NCBI GenBank assembly: GCA_020849475.1
Contig: JADLGE010000088.1
Location: 1-64,000 of the forward strand
DNA length: 64,000 nt
DNA from: Gammaproteobacteria bacterium
GTDB lineage: Bacteria > Pseudomonadota > Gammaproteobacteria > Ga0077536
Direction: 5' to 3'
The notes beneath the pieces were generated by a model. It saw only the letters and a list, made by a program, of their open reading frames with translations, ran no database searches and was not told where the DNA came from. A program made the translations under genes and the position numbers. This document shows, one piece after another, positions 17,038-24,837 of the stretch (positions are counted from its first letter, which is position 1; every line of letters begins with the position of its first letter).

Positions 17038-17475
17038 TCAGTCGTAGTAGCGTTTGAGTCGTTCGCGCTCGCGCCTGTCATGCTTGTCGAGCTTGCCTTC
17101 GCGCGGCGCCTCGCGCACGGCGCTCAGGACCTGTTGCTCGCGCAGTCGCGCGCGCGCCGCGATGCTGGCCTCGCTTTCGCGATAGAGGTCCTGGGCAATC
17201 GCGGCGCCGACCCGTTGCGCGACCGTGCCCAGCACCTCGACTTCATGAACGTAGGGAGGGCGTTGAACGCGCACCTGGTCGCCGGGTTTGACCAGCTTGG
17301 CCGCTTTGGCGCGTACGCCATTGATCTCGACGCGGCCGTTTTCAATCGCTTCGACCGCGAGACCGCGGGTCTTGAAAAAACGCACGTTGCACAACCAGCG
17401 GTCGATGCGCTGACCCGCATCCATCGCGGTCGGATTTGAGGGCGCATCGGCGCGCGGGTTAGGATGGCCAGCCAT
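17038..17475 (-). CDS. hslR: Heat shock protein 15-like S4 RNA-binding protein
   Basis: A 145-residue S4-domain protein. The core QRIDRWLCNVRFFKTRGLA...ENGRVEINGVRAKAAKLV matches Hsp15, which binds free 50S subunits carrying nascent chains. The C-terminal tail is basic, as in the family. The start at 17475 is preferred; a second ATG at 17424, directly before the S4 domain, is possible. Divergent from moaB, with a perfect inverted repeat CGTTGC-CTC-GCAACG at 17483-17497 between the two starts. Confidence 0.85.
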   Translation of the reverse strand: MAGHPNPRADAPSNPTAMDAGQRIDRWLCNVRFFKTRGLAVEAIENGRVEINGVRAKAAKLVKPGDQVRVQRPPYVHEVEVLGTVAQRVGAAIAQDLYRESEASIAARARLREQQVLSAVREAPREGKLDKHDRRERERLKRYYD

Positions 17476-17534
17476 GATGCGGCGTTGCCTCGCAACGTTT
17501 CGAATTCCTTCAACACTACCGCAGGTCGACATTC

Positions 17535-18056
17535 GTGACTACCGAACGCCAATTCCTTCCCCTCTCGATCGCGGTGCTGACCATTTCAGATACGCGCAAC
17601 GAAGACACCGACAAATCAGGCAAGCTGTTGTGCGAGCGGGTGCTGGCCGCGGGCCATCGCGTCCACGAGAAGCGTATCTGTCGCGATGACATCTACGCCA
17701 TTCGCGCCATCGTCTCGCAATGGATAGCCGCCGACGAAGTGAACGTGGTGTTGACCACCGGCGGCACCGGCGTGACCGGGCGCGATGGTACGCCGGAGGC
17801 GCTCGCACCGCTGTTTGACAAGACCCTCGATGGATTTGGCGAAATGTTTCGCGTGCTGTCCTACGAGGACATCAAGACCTCGACTTTGCAGTCGCGCGCG
17901 GTAGCGGGCGTGGCGAACGCCACCTATGTCTTTTGCCTGCCGGGTTCGGGCGGCGCCTGCGCCCTTGGTTGGGATGCCTTGATAGTGCACCAGCTCGACT
18001 TCCGCACGCGGCCCTGCAATCTGGTTGAGCTCATGCCGCGCCTGCTCGAACGCTGA
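17535..18056 (+). CDS. moaB: Molybdenum cofactor biosynthesis protein B
   Basis: A 173-residue MoaB/MogA-fold protein that helps adenylylate or insert metal into molybdopterin. The family signatures are TISDTRNEDTDKSG near residue 17, TTGGTGVTGRDGTPEA near 75, and a C-terminal FCLPGSGGACALGWD segment. It starts at GTG 17535. It fits the molybdenum enzymes of this genome (hydroxylase at 1-2589, XdhC at 61727). It stands alone and is convergent with the phytase-like esterase gene. Confidence 0.92.
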   Translation: MTTERQFLPLSIAVLTISDTRNEDTDKSGKLLCERVLAAGHRVHEKRICRDDIYAIRAIVSQWIAADEVNVVLTTGGTGVTGRDGTPEALAPLFDKTLDGFGEMFRVLSYEDIKTSTLQSRAVAGVANATYVFCLPGSGGACALGWDALIVHQLDFRTRPCNLVELMPRLLER

Positions 18057-18065
18057 GGACTCGCG

Positions 18066-19145
18066 TTACAGACGATGGCGGCTGAGCGGCGCAGCCGGCG
18101 GCTTGGCGGTGCTAGCAGGCGCAGCTTCATCAAGGATTTCGAAGTAGAACAACAGTGTTTGTTGTAGTGCGCTCGCGTTGTCATCGGAAATCATGAAATA
18201 GCGATTGCCATGGTGGCGGGCGACCGATTCGAAGTTGTCCATCGCCCAACCCGCCGTGGTGTCGAAGCGCGCGATTTCCGTTTGTTTTGCCGGCGCTCCA
18301 GCCCGCTCCGGCAGCGTGACGCGACTCAAAGCAATGATCAGCGGTCGGAATGGCGAGATGTAACGACGTTCCAGCACGAGCAGATTGTCGTCCGGCAGGG
18401 TTTCCATGCCGACCACACCGCTGTATTGCGCATCCATGGTGCGAAATTGAAAGCTCGGTCCGCCCAGGCTCACCAAGGGCACGGCCGTGCCTGTGTCGCG
18501 GGCAAGCGGCAGTTCGGGTGCGACGATCACGCCAAAACGCCGAGTTTCGGTGAGCGCTTCGAGGGCGCGATTGGGGTCGCGGTAGCGCGCGCTGTTCGCC
18601 AGCGGGTTCGGCAACGGCAGCGTCGCAAGCCAATGGCCATCGAGCGCATAGCGCACGACGCGTGGCTGCTGCTCGAACGACACCAACAGTTCTTCATCGG
18701 CGGCGCCTGTCCGCGGGCGCAGACTCAGACCTTCCGCGTCGCGCGCCCGGCCGGCCAGCGGCCGGCCGTGTTCATCCTGCAATGCATGGGCTACGCAGAC
18801 GCGCGCGCCGACCAGCATGTCGTCATGGAAGCGGGGCTCGAGCTCCATGACGGAGCCCAAGTCCGATAGCGCCAGCAGACGCTGGCGGATCGGACTCCAG
18901 GCCAGGCCGGAAAGGCCTTGCACGGCCTGGTCATTCACTCGCCGATCGGCGAGACGCACGGCGCCGCGCAGTCGCACGCCTTGAAAGCGTTCACCGTTTT
19001 GGTAGTCAGCATTGAGCGTCACAGGCACGGCGTCCACGCCGGGGCAGTCGGTCGCGAACGCGGACGGCAGGGCTGAACCCAGCCACGCGGCGATGACGAG
19101 GGCGAGCAGGGTGCGGGCCTCGTACTTATGTTGCGCTGCGCGCAT
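18066..19145 (-). CDS. Secreted esterase-like activity of phytase family protein
   Basis: A 359-residue exported beta-propeller protein. An N-terminal signal peptide is clear (basic start, LLALVIAAWLGSALPSAFA, cleavage before TDCPG). The body matches the phytase-like (PF13449) family, with GLSGLAWSPIRQRLLALSD, DAEGLSLRPR and WAMDNFESVARH landmarks. Family members act on phosphate or other esters in the periplasm, but substrate is usually unknown. The start at 19145 is chosen over 19169 because a TATAAT lies just upstream of the latter. Confidence 0.82.
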   Translation of the reverse strand: MRAAQHKYEARTLLALVIAAWLGSALPSAFATDCPGVDAVPVTLNADYQNGERFQGVRLRGAVRLADRRVNDQAVQGLSGLAWSPIRQRLLALSDLGSVMELEPRFHDDMLVGARVCVAHALQDEHGRPLAGRARDAEGLSLRPRTGAADEELLVSFEQQPRVVRYALDGHWLATLPLPNPLANSARYRDPNRALEALTETRRFGVIVAPELPLARDTGTAVPLVSLGGPSFQFRTMDAQYSGVVGMETLPDDNLLVLERRYISPFRPLIIALSRVTLPERAGAPAKQTEIARFDTTAGWAMDNFESVARHHGNRYFMISDDNASALQQTLLFYFEILDEAAPASTAKPPAAPLSRHRL

Positions 19146-19173
19146 TTTTTGATAGGTTCCAGAAACCATCGCA

Positions 19174-19181
19174 ATTATAAT
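19174..19181. promoter_or_regulatory. Overlapping -10 boxes for divergent genes
   Basis: The octamer ATTATAAT contains TATAAT on the plus strand (19176-19181) and TATAAT on the minus strand (19174-19179). It sits between the divergent phytase-like gene and the DUF423 gene, so it may serve as the -10 of both. The GTG start of DUF423 would then lie at about the transcription start, giving a nearly leaderless message. The -35 elements are weak. Confidence 0.4.
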
Positions 19182-19187
19182 GCGTTA

Positions 19188-19610
19188 GTGAAAAACGATT
19201 ACCCCAGTTCAAGCTTGGGCGCATGGAGTGCCGTCGCGATGGCGATCGGCGGCGTGGCCGGTTGCGCGGGCGTGGCGCTGGACGCGCTGTCAGCGCACGC
19301 TTTCAAGCAGCGCTTCAATGCTCACGACGTCGACATCCTTGCCACGACAGCGCGCTATCTGCTGGTCCACGGAGTGCTGCTGTTGCTCGTAGGTAACTGG
19401 CTGCAGTCTGCGCCAGCGTCGCGCCTGCTCAAAGGCGTGGTGCTGTTGGCCGCTACTGGAATCGTTCTGTTTTGCTGCGGTCTGACGGCCAAGGTCGTGA
19501 GCGGCGTAGCGACATTTGGCGCTGCAGCGCCCTACGGCGGCTCGGCGTTCATGGCCGCCTGGCTCGGGTGCGCGCTGCATGCCGTCACCCGACGTGGCCC
19601 TCTTCCCTGA
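19188..19610 (+). CDS. DUF423 family membrane protein
   Basis: A roughly 140-residue inner-membrane protein with four hydrophobic helices, matching DUF423 (YgdD). The family's GAFGAHAL segment appears here as DALSAHAF, followed by ARYLLVHGVLLLLVG and a C-terminal GGSAFMAAWLGCAL. Function is unknown across the family. The GTG at 19188 is the most likely start; a TTG at 19215 or ATG at 19239 is possible. The L,D-transpeptidase gene starts 20 bases after its stop. Confidence 0.8.
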   Translation: MKNDYPSSSLGAWSAVAMAIGGVAGCAGVALDALSAHAFKQRFNAHDVDILATTARYLLVHGVLLLLVGNWLQSAPASRLLKGVVLLAATGIVLFCCGLTAKVVSGVATFGAAAPYGGSAFMAAWLGCALHAVTRRGPLP

Positions 19611-19630
19611 AACTCCAAGTGACAACGAGT

Positions 19631-20635
19631 ATGAAAAGCAGGAACAAAAACACGCTCGCGAGCACGATGCTCGCATGGCTGCTCGCCAATGCCCCGCTAT
19701 CCTCTCACGCCGCCGCGCCGGTCTATCTCATCACGCCGGAGTCGCCCGATGTCATCGGGGAATTGGGTCAGACCACTTCGGTCTACAAAGACACCATCTC
19801 GGATCTCGCCCGCGATTTCGACCAGGGCTATCGCGAGATGCGCCTGGCCAATCCGAAAGTCGATTCCTGGTTACCGGGCGATGGAACTCCGGTGCTCGTG
19901 CCGTCGATGTACATCATTCCGGATGCACCGCGTGATGGCATCACCATCAACATCGCCGAAATGCGCATGTATTACTTCAACGGCAAGGATGCCAGTGGCG
20001 CCAAACGCCTTATGACCTTCCCCATCAGTATCGGTCGTGAACAGTGGGTCACGCCCAAGGGCCGCACCACGGTGGTCGGTAAAGTCAAAGACCCGGCCTG
20101 GCACCCGCCGAAGTCAATACGCAAAGAGCACGCCGAAGAGGGCGACATCCTGCCGGCCGTGGTGCCGCCGGGGCCGGACAATCCGCTCGGCACCCACGCG
20201 CTGATGCTGGGCATCGAGGGCTATCTTATTCATGGCACGGACAAGCCCTTCGGCATTGGCATGCGGGTGACCCACGGCTGCATTCGCATGTATCCCGAGG
20301 ACATCGTGACGATGTTCAAGGCCACGCCCGTGGGGACGCCGGTACATATTGTCAATCAGCCACTCAAGGTCGGAATTTCAAACGGCAACATCTACCTGGA
20401 AGTGCACCCGCATCTGGAAGAAGAGCAGGAAAAGGCCGCTGATGAGCAGTATTCGAAGGCGGTGAAGTTGATTCTCGCGCGGGTCAAAGGTCAGGACGCG
20501 AGCCTGGTGTGGGCGGATATCAAGCACGCGCTGGAGAGCCCGACCGGCGTGCCGCAGGTAGTCGGTACGGTGCAGGCCAAGCTTCGCAACCAAGCGTCGA
20601 ATGGTGAATCCGTGCGACACGTCGCTGGCAATTGA
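19631..20635 (+). CDS. L,D-transpeptidase (YkuD domain)
   Basis: A 334-residue periplasmic cell-wall enzyme that forms 3-3 cross-links or anchors lipoproteins to peptidoglycan. A signal peptide ends near SHAAA. A LysM-like region (DFDQGYREMRLANPKVDSWLP) precedes the YkuD catalytic domain. The catalytic motif is visible: H201 in YLIHGT, H215 and C217 in THGCIRM. The start is the ATG with a typical signal sequence; the frame stays open upstream. The convergent gene encodes an alanine-zipper lipoprotein, and in Lpp-type systems the lipoprotein is a substrate of this enzyme class, so the pairing is suggestive (inference). Confidence 0.93.
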   Translation: MKSRNKNTLASTMLAWLLANAPLSSHAAAPVYLITPESPDVIGELGQTTSVYKDTISDLARDFDQGYREMRLANPKVDSWLPGDGTPVLVPSMYIIPDAPRDGITINIAEMRMYYFNGKDASGAKRLMTFPISIGREQWVTPKGRTTVVGKVKDPAWHPPKSIRKEHAEEGDILPAVVPPGPDNPLGTHALMLGIEGYLIHGTDKPFGIGMRVTHGCIRMYPEDIVTMFKATPVGTPVHIVNQPLKVGISNGNIYLEVHPHLEEEQEKAADEQYSKAVKLILARVKGQDASLVWADIKHALESPTGVPQVVGTVQAKLRNQASNGESVRHVAGN

Positions 20636-20718
20636 GCGTTGAGCGAGGAGCGCGCCGGCCTGCGTCGGCGCGAATCTCCGAGTCTGTGGCACTACGCGAT
20701 TTCAGACCCCGGAAATAA

Positions 20719-20742
20719 AGAACCCCGCCGAAGCGGGGTTCT
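20719..20742 (-). terminator. Intrinsic terminator of the alanine-zipper lipoprotein gene
   Basis: A perfect 10-bp stem (AGAACCCCGC with GCGGGGTTCT, loop of four) is followed on the minus strand by a T-rich tract (TTATTT). It lies 23 bases after the lipoprotein stop. A second inverted repeat (AAGTAACGGA / TCCGTTACTT) at 20751-20771 spans the stop codon. Confidence 0.9.
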
Positions 20743-20765
20743 CGAACACAAAGTAACGGAGTCCG

Positions 20766-21071
20766 TTACTTCTTCATGATCTTCTCGAACACGCGGTCGA
20801 GGCGATCCTTGTTCTCGTTGCAGCAAGCCTGGGCGGCATCGGCACCAGCCTTCGCAGCGTCGGCGGTTGCCTGGGCAGCGGTGGCAGCAGCCTTGGCGTC
20901 GGTGGCAGCCTTAAGCGCTGCAGCGGCGTTGGCAGCGGCAGTCTTGGCATCGGACGCGGCGCTGGTGGCCTTGGCGTCGACGGCAGACAGCTGCTCCGGG
21001 GTCACCGTGGAACATGCGCTGGTCAGGCCCAAAACGGCGCAAACCGCCGCAAGCTTCAATACATTGGTCAT
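20766..21071 (-). CDS. Alanine-zipper outer-membrane lipoprotein (OprI/Lpp-like)
   Basis: A 101-residue lipoprotein. The signal peptide ends in the lipobox LTSAC, with Cys20 as the lipidation site. The mature part is an alanine-rich heptad coiled coil (about residues 30-80). A paired-cysteine segment (QACCNENKDRLDR) and a basic tail ending KIMKK follow; a C-terminal lysine could be linked to peptidoglycan. This resembles Pseudomonas OprI-type alanine zippers. The ribosome site GGAGGAAG is strong, fitting an abundant protein. The 200 bases upstream are AT-rich and hold its promoter, but no clear -35/-10 pair can be fixed. Confidence 0.88.
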   Translation of the reverse strand: MTNVLKLAAVCAVLGLTSACSTVTPEQLSAVDAKATSAASDAKTAAANAAAALKAATDAKAAATAAQATADAAKAGADAAQACCNENKDRLDRVFEKIMKK

Positions 21072-21275
21072 CGTGGTCTTCCTCCTAACTCGGGGGCTAG
21101 TTTATGAAACGTTTGTCTCGAAGTGAGATTAACTAAAGCTCTCGATTGCGTGAATGATGAACGAAAAATTCAAATGACGCAATGCAAATTAACGATCTTT
21201 TCTTAACCACTCCTGAAGTGCCCGAGGGTGCTCCGGCGTGGCCAGCATGCTTTTAGCGTCGCGCCGGGCTCGAAC

Positions 21276-21689
21276 TTAAGGTGACGCGCTCGGTGCGGGC
21301 CCATTGCTCCAACCGCGGCTTGCACCGGGCGGCGATTGCAGACGATGGTCGTGGCGCGCGAGCACCAGCTGCCCGACGGCTCGCTCAAAACTGTCCATTT
21401 TGTGCTCGCCGCAATACTCGTCCAGCCACGTCATGCTCGTTTCGAGCGATTCACCACCAAGTGCATCGTAGGTATTGGCTGCCAGTGTGTTGACTGCAGT
21501 CAAATAGCCCATCAGGTAATCACGGAAGGTCGCGACCTTGGCCGCGTCGGGACGGGCTTGGGAAAATTGATGACACGAACGACTGCCCGCGCCCCAGATA
21601 GCGTAATTGCCCTGTCCGTCGGCAGCGGGCACGACAGCACTGGCGCAGCAGGCGACGATACCCACGAGGCTTCTAAGAGCAAGATTCAT
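21276..21689 (-). CDS. Secreted hypothetical protein
   Basis: A 137-residue protein with a clear signal peptide (MNLALRSLVGIVACCASAVVPAADG). The mature part has conserved-looking features: WGAGSRSCHQF, a helical DYLMGYLTAVNTLA stretch, and DEYCGEHKMDSFERA. Two cysteines could form a disulfide. I recognise the pattern as a proteobacterial protein of unknown function but cannot name a family. Its ATG overlaps the stop of the HNH gene as ATGA, so the two are translationally coupled. Confidence 0.75.
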   Translation of the reverse strand: MNLALRSLVGIVACCASAVVPAADGQGNYAIWGAGSRSCHQFSQARPDAAKVATFRDYLMGYLTAVNTLAANTYDALGGESLETSMTWLDEYCGEHKMDSFERAVGQLVLARHDHRLQSPPGASRGWSNGPAPSASP

Positions 21690-22261
21690 ACGGTGTCCGG
21701 AATGCGAGGATGTCGATTGAATTGTGATTTCAGGAAGTCCATCTGGTCCGCCAGTATGCGGCGATTCGAGAGCACCAGGAATTCCGCCCAATTGGGCACA
21801 TAGGGTATCGCAAGCAAGGGCATGGCCGCCTGCTCGGGGGTGCGCCCGCCTTTGCGGGTGTTGCAACTGCGGCAGGCACTGACCACGTTCGACCAGCGGT
21901 CGGCGCCGCCGCGCGACAGCGGGATGACATGGTCGCGCGTGAGTTGGTGGTCGGAAAATTCGCCGCCGCAGTAGAGGCACAGGTAATCGTCGCGACGGAA
22001 CAGCTCGTGGTTGTTGAGCGGAGGTACGTGACGGCGAGGGTGCTGACCGCGCTTGGAATGCTTGATGGCGATGATCGAATGCACGGTGATCGACGAGCGT
22101 TCACCACGGCCGCGGGCATAGCCGCCCCAGAAGGTGAAGGCATTTTCGCCGGCGGTCCAGGCCACCATGTTGCGGCTGTAAAGACACACCGCGTCCTGCC
22201 ACGGAATCCAGCGTATCGGCGCGCCGGCGACATCGAGTCTCAGTATGAGCGGCGTGGACAT
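21686..22261 (-). CDS. HNH endonuclease family protein
   Basis: A 191-residue protein with a C-terminal HNH nuclease domain: zinc cysteines CLYCGGEF, the HNH core LTRDHVIPLSRGG, then WSNVVSACRSCNTRKGG. The N-terminal ~90 residues are a variable region found in many housekeeping HNH proteins. The start MSTPLILRLD at 22261 is preferred over an ATG 39 bases upstream. There is no adjacent methylase or phage gene, so restriction or homing is not indicated. Coupled to the secreted protein gene downstream. Confidence 0.85.
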   Translation of the reverse strand: MSTPLILRLDVAGAPIRWIPWQDAVCLYSRNMVAWTAGENAFTFWGGYARGRGERSSITVHSIIAIKHSKRGQHPRRHVPPLNNHELFRRDDYLCLYCGGEFSDHQLTRDHVIPLSRGGADRWSNVVSACRSCNTRKGGRTPEQAAMPLLAIPYVPNWAEFLVLSNRRILADQMDFLKSQFNRHPRIPDTV

Positions 22262-22397
22262 AACCCTGCGATTGCGCCCTTTCCTGCTGTCATTGGACAA
22301 CGTGACCGGTTAGATTTTCAGCGCATTGAATATCTGAATCAAGTCTGGCGCCGGGAGTTTGCACGCTCCCCGCGTCGCATGTCTGGAGAAGCCGTCG

Positions 22398-23186
22398 ATG
22401 GCCGATTTGCAGCGCTTGCGCGATTTGATGCAGCGCCTGCGCGCACCCGAGGGTGGGTGTCCGTGGGATTTGGAACAGACCTTCTCGTCGCTGGTGCCCC
22501 ACACCCTCGAGGAGGCCTACGAGGTGGCCGATGTCATCGCGCGCGCGGACTTCGAGCATTTGCCCGGCGAGCTCGGCGACCTCCTGTTCCAGGTGCTGTT
22601 TTACAGCCAACTGGGCGAGGAGCAGCAGCGTTTCGGCATGGACGACGTGATGAGTGCGCTCGAGCACAAGCTCGTCTCACGTCATCCGCACGTGTTCGGT
22701 GACGAACGGCTCGCCGACGCGGCCGAAGTCGCATCGGCGTGGGAAGCGCGCAAGGCGCGTGAGCGCGGCGCGCGCCAGCCGCAGTCATTGGTCAGCGAAC
22801 TTGACGACGTGCCGTCATCGCTACCGGCCTTGAGCCGTGCGCGCAAGCTGCAGAAGCGCGCTGCGCGGGTTGGCTTTGATTGGCCGGACGTCAACGGACC
22901 GTGGTCCAAGCTCCATGAAGAGACGGACGAGCTCGCGCAGGCGGTGGCCGGCGCCGACCGTGGCGAGATCGAAGCGGAAATGGGCGACCTGCTGTTCGCG
23001 GCGGTGAATCTAGCCCGCCATCTCGATATTGATGCAGAGGCGGCCTTGCGCGCGGCCAATGCCAAATTCGAACGGCGCTTTCGGCATATCGAGACGGTGG
23101 TCGCCGGACGCGGCCAGCGCCTCGAAGACAGCGCGCTGAGCGAACTGGATGCTTTGTGGGACGAGGCCAAACGAGCCGGGCTGTGA
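22398..23186 (+). CDS. mazG: Nucleoside triphosphate pyrophosphohydrolase MazG
   Basis: A 262-residue tandem-domain MazG, matching the E. coli length. It hydrolyses NTPs and dNTPs to monophosphates and pyrophosphate. Both domains show the Mg-binding helices: LEEAYEVADVI with GELGDLLFQVLF in the first, and HEETDELAQAV with EMGDLLFAAVN in the second. The CPWDLEQTF landmark lies near residue 22. The ATG at 22398 is chosen because TGGAGAA lies 9 bases upstream. Confidence 0.93.
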   Translation: MADLQRLRDLMQRLRAPEGGCPWDLEQTFSSLVPHTLEEAYEVADVIARADFEHLPGELGDLLFQVLFYSQLGEEQQRFGMDDVMSALEHKLVSRHPHVFGDERLADAAEVASAWEARKARERGARQPQSLVSELDDVPSSLPALSRARKLQKRAARVGFDWPDVNGPWSKLHEETDELAQAVAGADRGEIEAEMGDLLFAAVNLARHLDIDAEAALRAANAKFERRFRHIETVVAGRGQRLEDSALSELDALWDEAKRAGL

Positions 23187-23202
23187 GCCTGCACCCGGCA
23201 CA

Positions 23203-23290
23203 CAAGCAGAAAAAAGAACGGGTGCCGAAGCACCCGCAATAGACCAAAGGGAGGATCGCGAGGGGAGGTCTTCCCTCGCATGTCCCGGAT
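23203..23290 (-). ncRNA. Structured 3' region or small RNA candidate downstream of ispA
   Basis: Between the ispA stop and its terminator are about 240 untranslated bases with several hairpins. On the minus strand the last 90 hold a stem GCGAGGG/CCCTCGC (23258-23279), an exposed pyrimidine stretch containing CCTCCC followed by TTTGGTC, and then an intrinsic terminator. This layout suits a 3'-UTR-derived small RNA. No promoter of its own is convincing, so it may simply be a long 3' UTR. Confidence 0.3.
23205..23236 (-). terminator. Intrinsic terminator downstream of xseB-ispA
   Basis: Stem CGGGTGC/GCACCCG (23219-23236) with a four-base loop (TTCG on the minus strand), followed by a TTCTTTTTTCT tract on the minus strand. 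It points the right way to end the xseB-ispA transcript, about 240 bases after ispA. Confidence 0.75.
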
Positions 23291-23474
23291 GTTGCAGGTG
23301 GCGTGCCAATGTTCAAACGCGGCTGTGCCGGCCGAAAAACACCGGCAGGAGTCGCATGTTCGACGTTTCGGTCCTGCGTCACGGCAGGAAGGCGTGACGG
23401 ATTGTTGACGTTTGGGCCGACCGCGCGGTTTTCCGACGCGGGCGGTTGCTCAATGGCCAGGTGAACTGACCGCC

Positions 23475-24368
23475 TCAGCGATCACGCTTGACGATGAAGT
23501 TCGCAATCATGGCCAGGGTGTCACCGCGCTCAGCCAATGTCGCAAGGCTGGCGATGGCGTCATCGCAAAGCTGGCGGGCAGTGGCCTTGGCCTGGTCCAT
23601 GCCGAGCAGGTTGGGGTAGGTGGGTTTGTCTCTATCGGCGTCCGAGCCTTGTGGCTTGCCGATCACTTCGGTCGCGCCCTCGACATCCAGAATGTCGTCC
23701 TGTACCTGGAATGCGAGCCCGATACAGGTCGCGTAGCGCTCGAGTCGCTGGTCGAGATCGGCGTCTTCATTGCCGCTCGCCAGCAGGCCAAGTTTGACGC
23801 TGGCGCGGATGAGGGCGCCGGTCTTGTGCTTGTGCATGTTCTCAAGCTCGGCCAGCGTCAGCTTCTTGCCGACTGCGGAGAGATCCAGCGCCTGGCCACC
23901 CGCCATGCCCAGCGAGCCGCTGGCCTGGGCCAACACTTGCACCATGGCGAGGCGGCAGCCGTCCGACAGGCTGCCCGCGCTGTCGTGCAGCAGCGCTTCG
24001 AAGGCCAGCGCCTGCAGGGCGTCGCCGGCAAGAATGGCGGTGGCTTCGTCGAATTGCCGATGGCAGGTCGGCCGTCCGCGGCGCAGGTCGTCATCGTCCA
24101 TGGGTGGCAAATCATCGTGAATGAGAGAGTAGGCGTGGATGAATTCCACGGCCGCCGCCGCGGCGTCCAGCACCTTGAGCGACACGCCCAAAGCCTGCCC
24201 GGTGGCATAGACCAAGACCGGGCGGATGCGCTTGCCCGGCGCGAGGGCCGCATAGCGCATCGCCTCGTGCAAGCGCATGGGCGGTTGCGCAGCCGGCGGC
24301 AGAAAGCGGTCGAGGGCGTCGTTCGCGCGCGCCACCAGCGGCGCGATACGTTGTTCTAAAGTGGTCAC
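23475..24368 (-). CDS. ispA: Farnesyl diphosphate synthase (polyprenyl synthetase family)
   Basis: A 297-residue all-helical prenyltransferase that condenses IPP with DMAPP and GPP to farnesyl diphosphate for quinones and undecaprenyl phosphate. The first Asp-rich motif is seen in HDDLPPMDDDDLRRGRPTCH and the second in FQVQDDILDVEG. The length suits IspA. It starts at GTG 24368, 8 bases after xseB, giving the conserved xseB-ispA order. The dxs gene that often follows is not here. Confidence 0.94.
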   Translation of the reverse strand: MTTLEQRIAPLVARANDALDRFLPPAAQPPMRLHEAMRYAALAPGKRIRPVLVYATGQALGVSLKVLDAAAAAVEFIHAYSLIHDDLPPMDDDDLRRGRPTCHRQFDEATAILAGDALQALAFEALLHDSAGSLSDGCRLAMVQVLAQASGSLGMAGGQALDLSAVGKKLTLAELENMHKHKTGALIRASVKLGLLASGNEDADLDQRLERYATCIGLAFQVQDDILDVEGATEVIGKPQGSDADRDKPTYPNLLGMDQAKATARQLCDDAIASLATLAERGDTLAMIANFIVKRDR

Positions 24369-24376
24369 GGCTAGGC

Positions 24377-24628
24377 TCAGCTTTCGTCAGGAAGTTCGAA
24401 GTCCTGCAAGGACTCGTGGTTATTGTCGGCGGCCAGTTTCAGCACCTTCTGCTCGGCCGCGCGCAGGGCGCGCTGACAGGTGCGGGCGAGTTGCATGCCG
24501 CGCTCGAATTGCTTGATGGAATCCTCGAGCGAGAATTCACCTTGTTCCATCTTCTCGACCAGCGACTCCAGTTCTCCCATCGCTGTTTCGAAATCGATGG
24601 CTGTTTCCAGCGGCTCTGTCTTTGCCAC
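24377..24628 (-). CDS. xseB: Exodeoxyribonuclease VII small subunit
   Basis: An 83-residue small subunit of ExoVII, which degrades single-stranded DNA with the XseA large subunit. The core FETAMGELESLVEKMEQGEFSLEDSI followed by FERGMQLARTCQRAL is diagnostic. The GTG start at 24628 gives the usual length of about 80 and has GGGTGAG upstream; longer in-frame starts lack support. Operon with ispA. Confidence 0.94.
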   Translation of the reverse strand: MAKTEPLETAIDFETAMGELESLVEKMEQGEFSLEDSIKQFERGMQLARTCQRALRAAEQKVLKLAADNNHESLQDFELPDES

Positions 24629-24727
24629 GCGCTCACCCGTTATTCGCTCGCGGCCAATCGCGGGCGCTTGAATGCAAGAGGCGGCGACTCTACTGAGGCG
24701 GCTGCTATGGGTCAACGCCGTGACGGC

Positions 24728-24757
24728 TTGACGCTCCTCGGGGCAGGCCTTTAGACT
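24728..24757 (+). promoter_or_regulatory. Candidate promoter of the rubrerythrin operon
   Basis: TTGACG (24728-24733) and TAGACT (24752-24757) are 18 bases apart, matching a sigma-70 promoter of moderate strength. Transcription would begin near 24764, placing the palindrome at 24768-24782 just downstream of the start site. Confidence 0.45.
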
Positions 24758-24782
24758 CGTTCCAAGTTTAGACTTAGTCTAA
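24750..24782. promoter_or_regulatory. Palindromic operator candidate upstream of rubrerythrin
   Basis: A perfect 15-base palindrome TTAGACT-T-AGTCTAA lies at 24768-24782. A direct copy of its left arm, TTTAGACT, lies at 24750-24757, overlapping the candidate -10; the matching TTTAGACT begins at 24767, 17 bases further on. A site of this form just after the transcription start suggests a dimeric repressor, plausibly redox- or iron-responsive given the genes (inference). I cannot match it to a known regulator consensus. Confidence 0.5.
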
Positions 24783-24837
24783 CTTGCCCGCTTCAAAACA
24801 AGCACACACAAGATTTCTCTACGAGGAGGAACCCGTC

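Noticed and set aside
21686-22261. Homing endonuclease, phage or restriction system from the HNH gene
   Set aside because: No intron, intein, methylase or phage gene is adjacent, and composition matches the surroundings.
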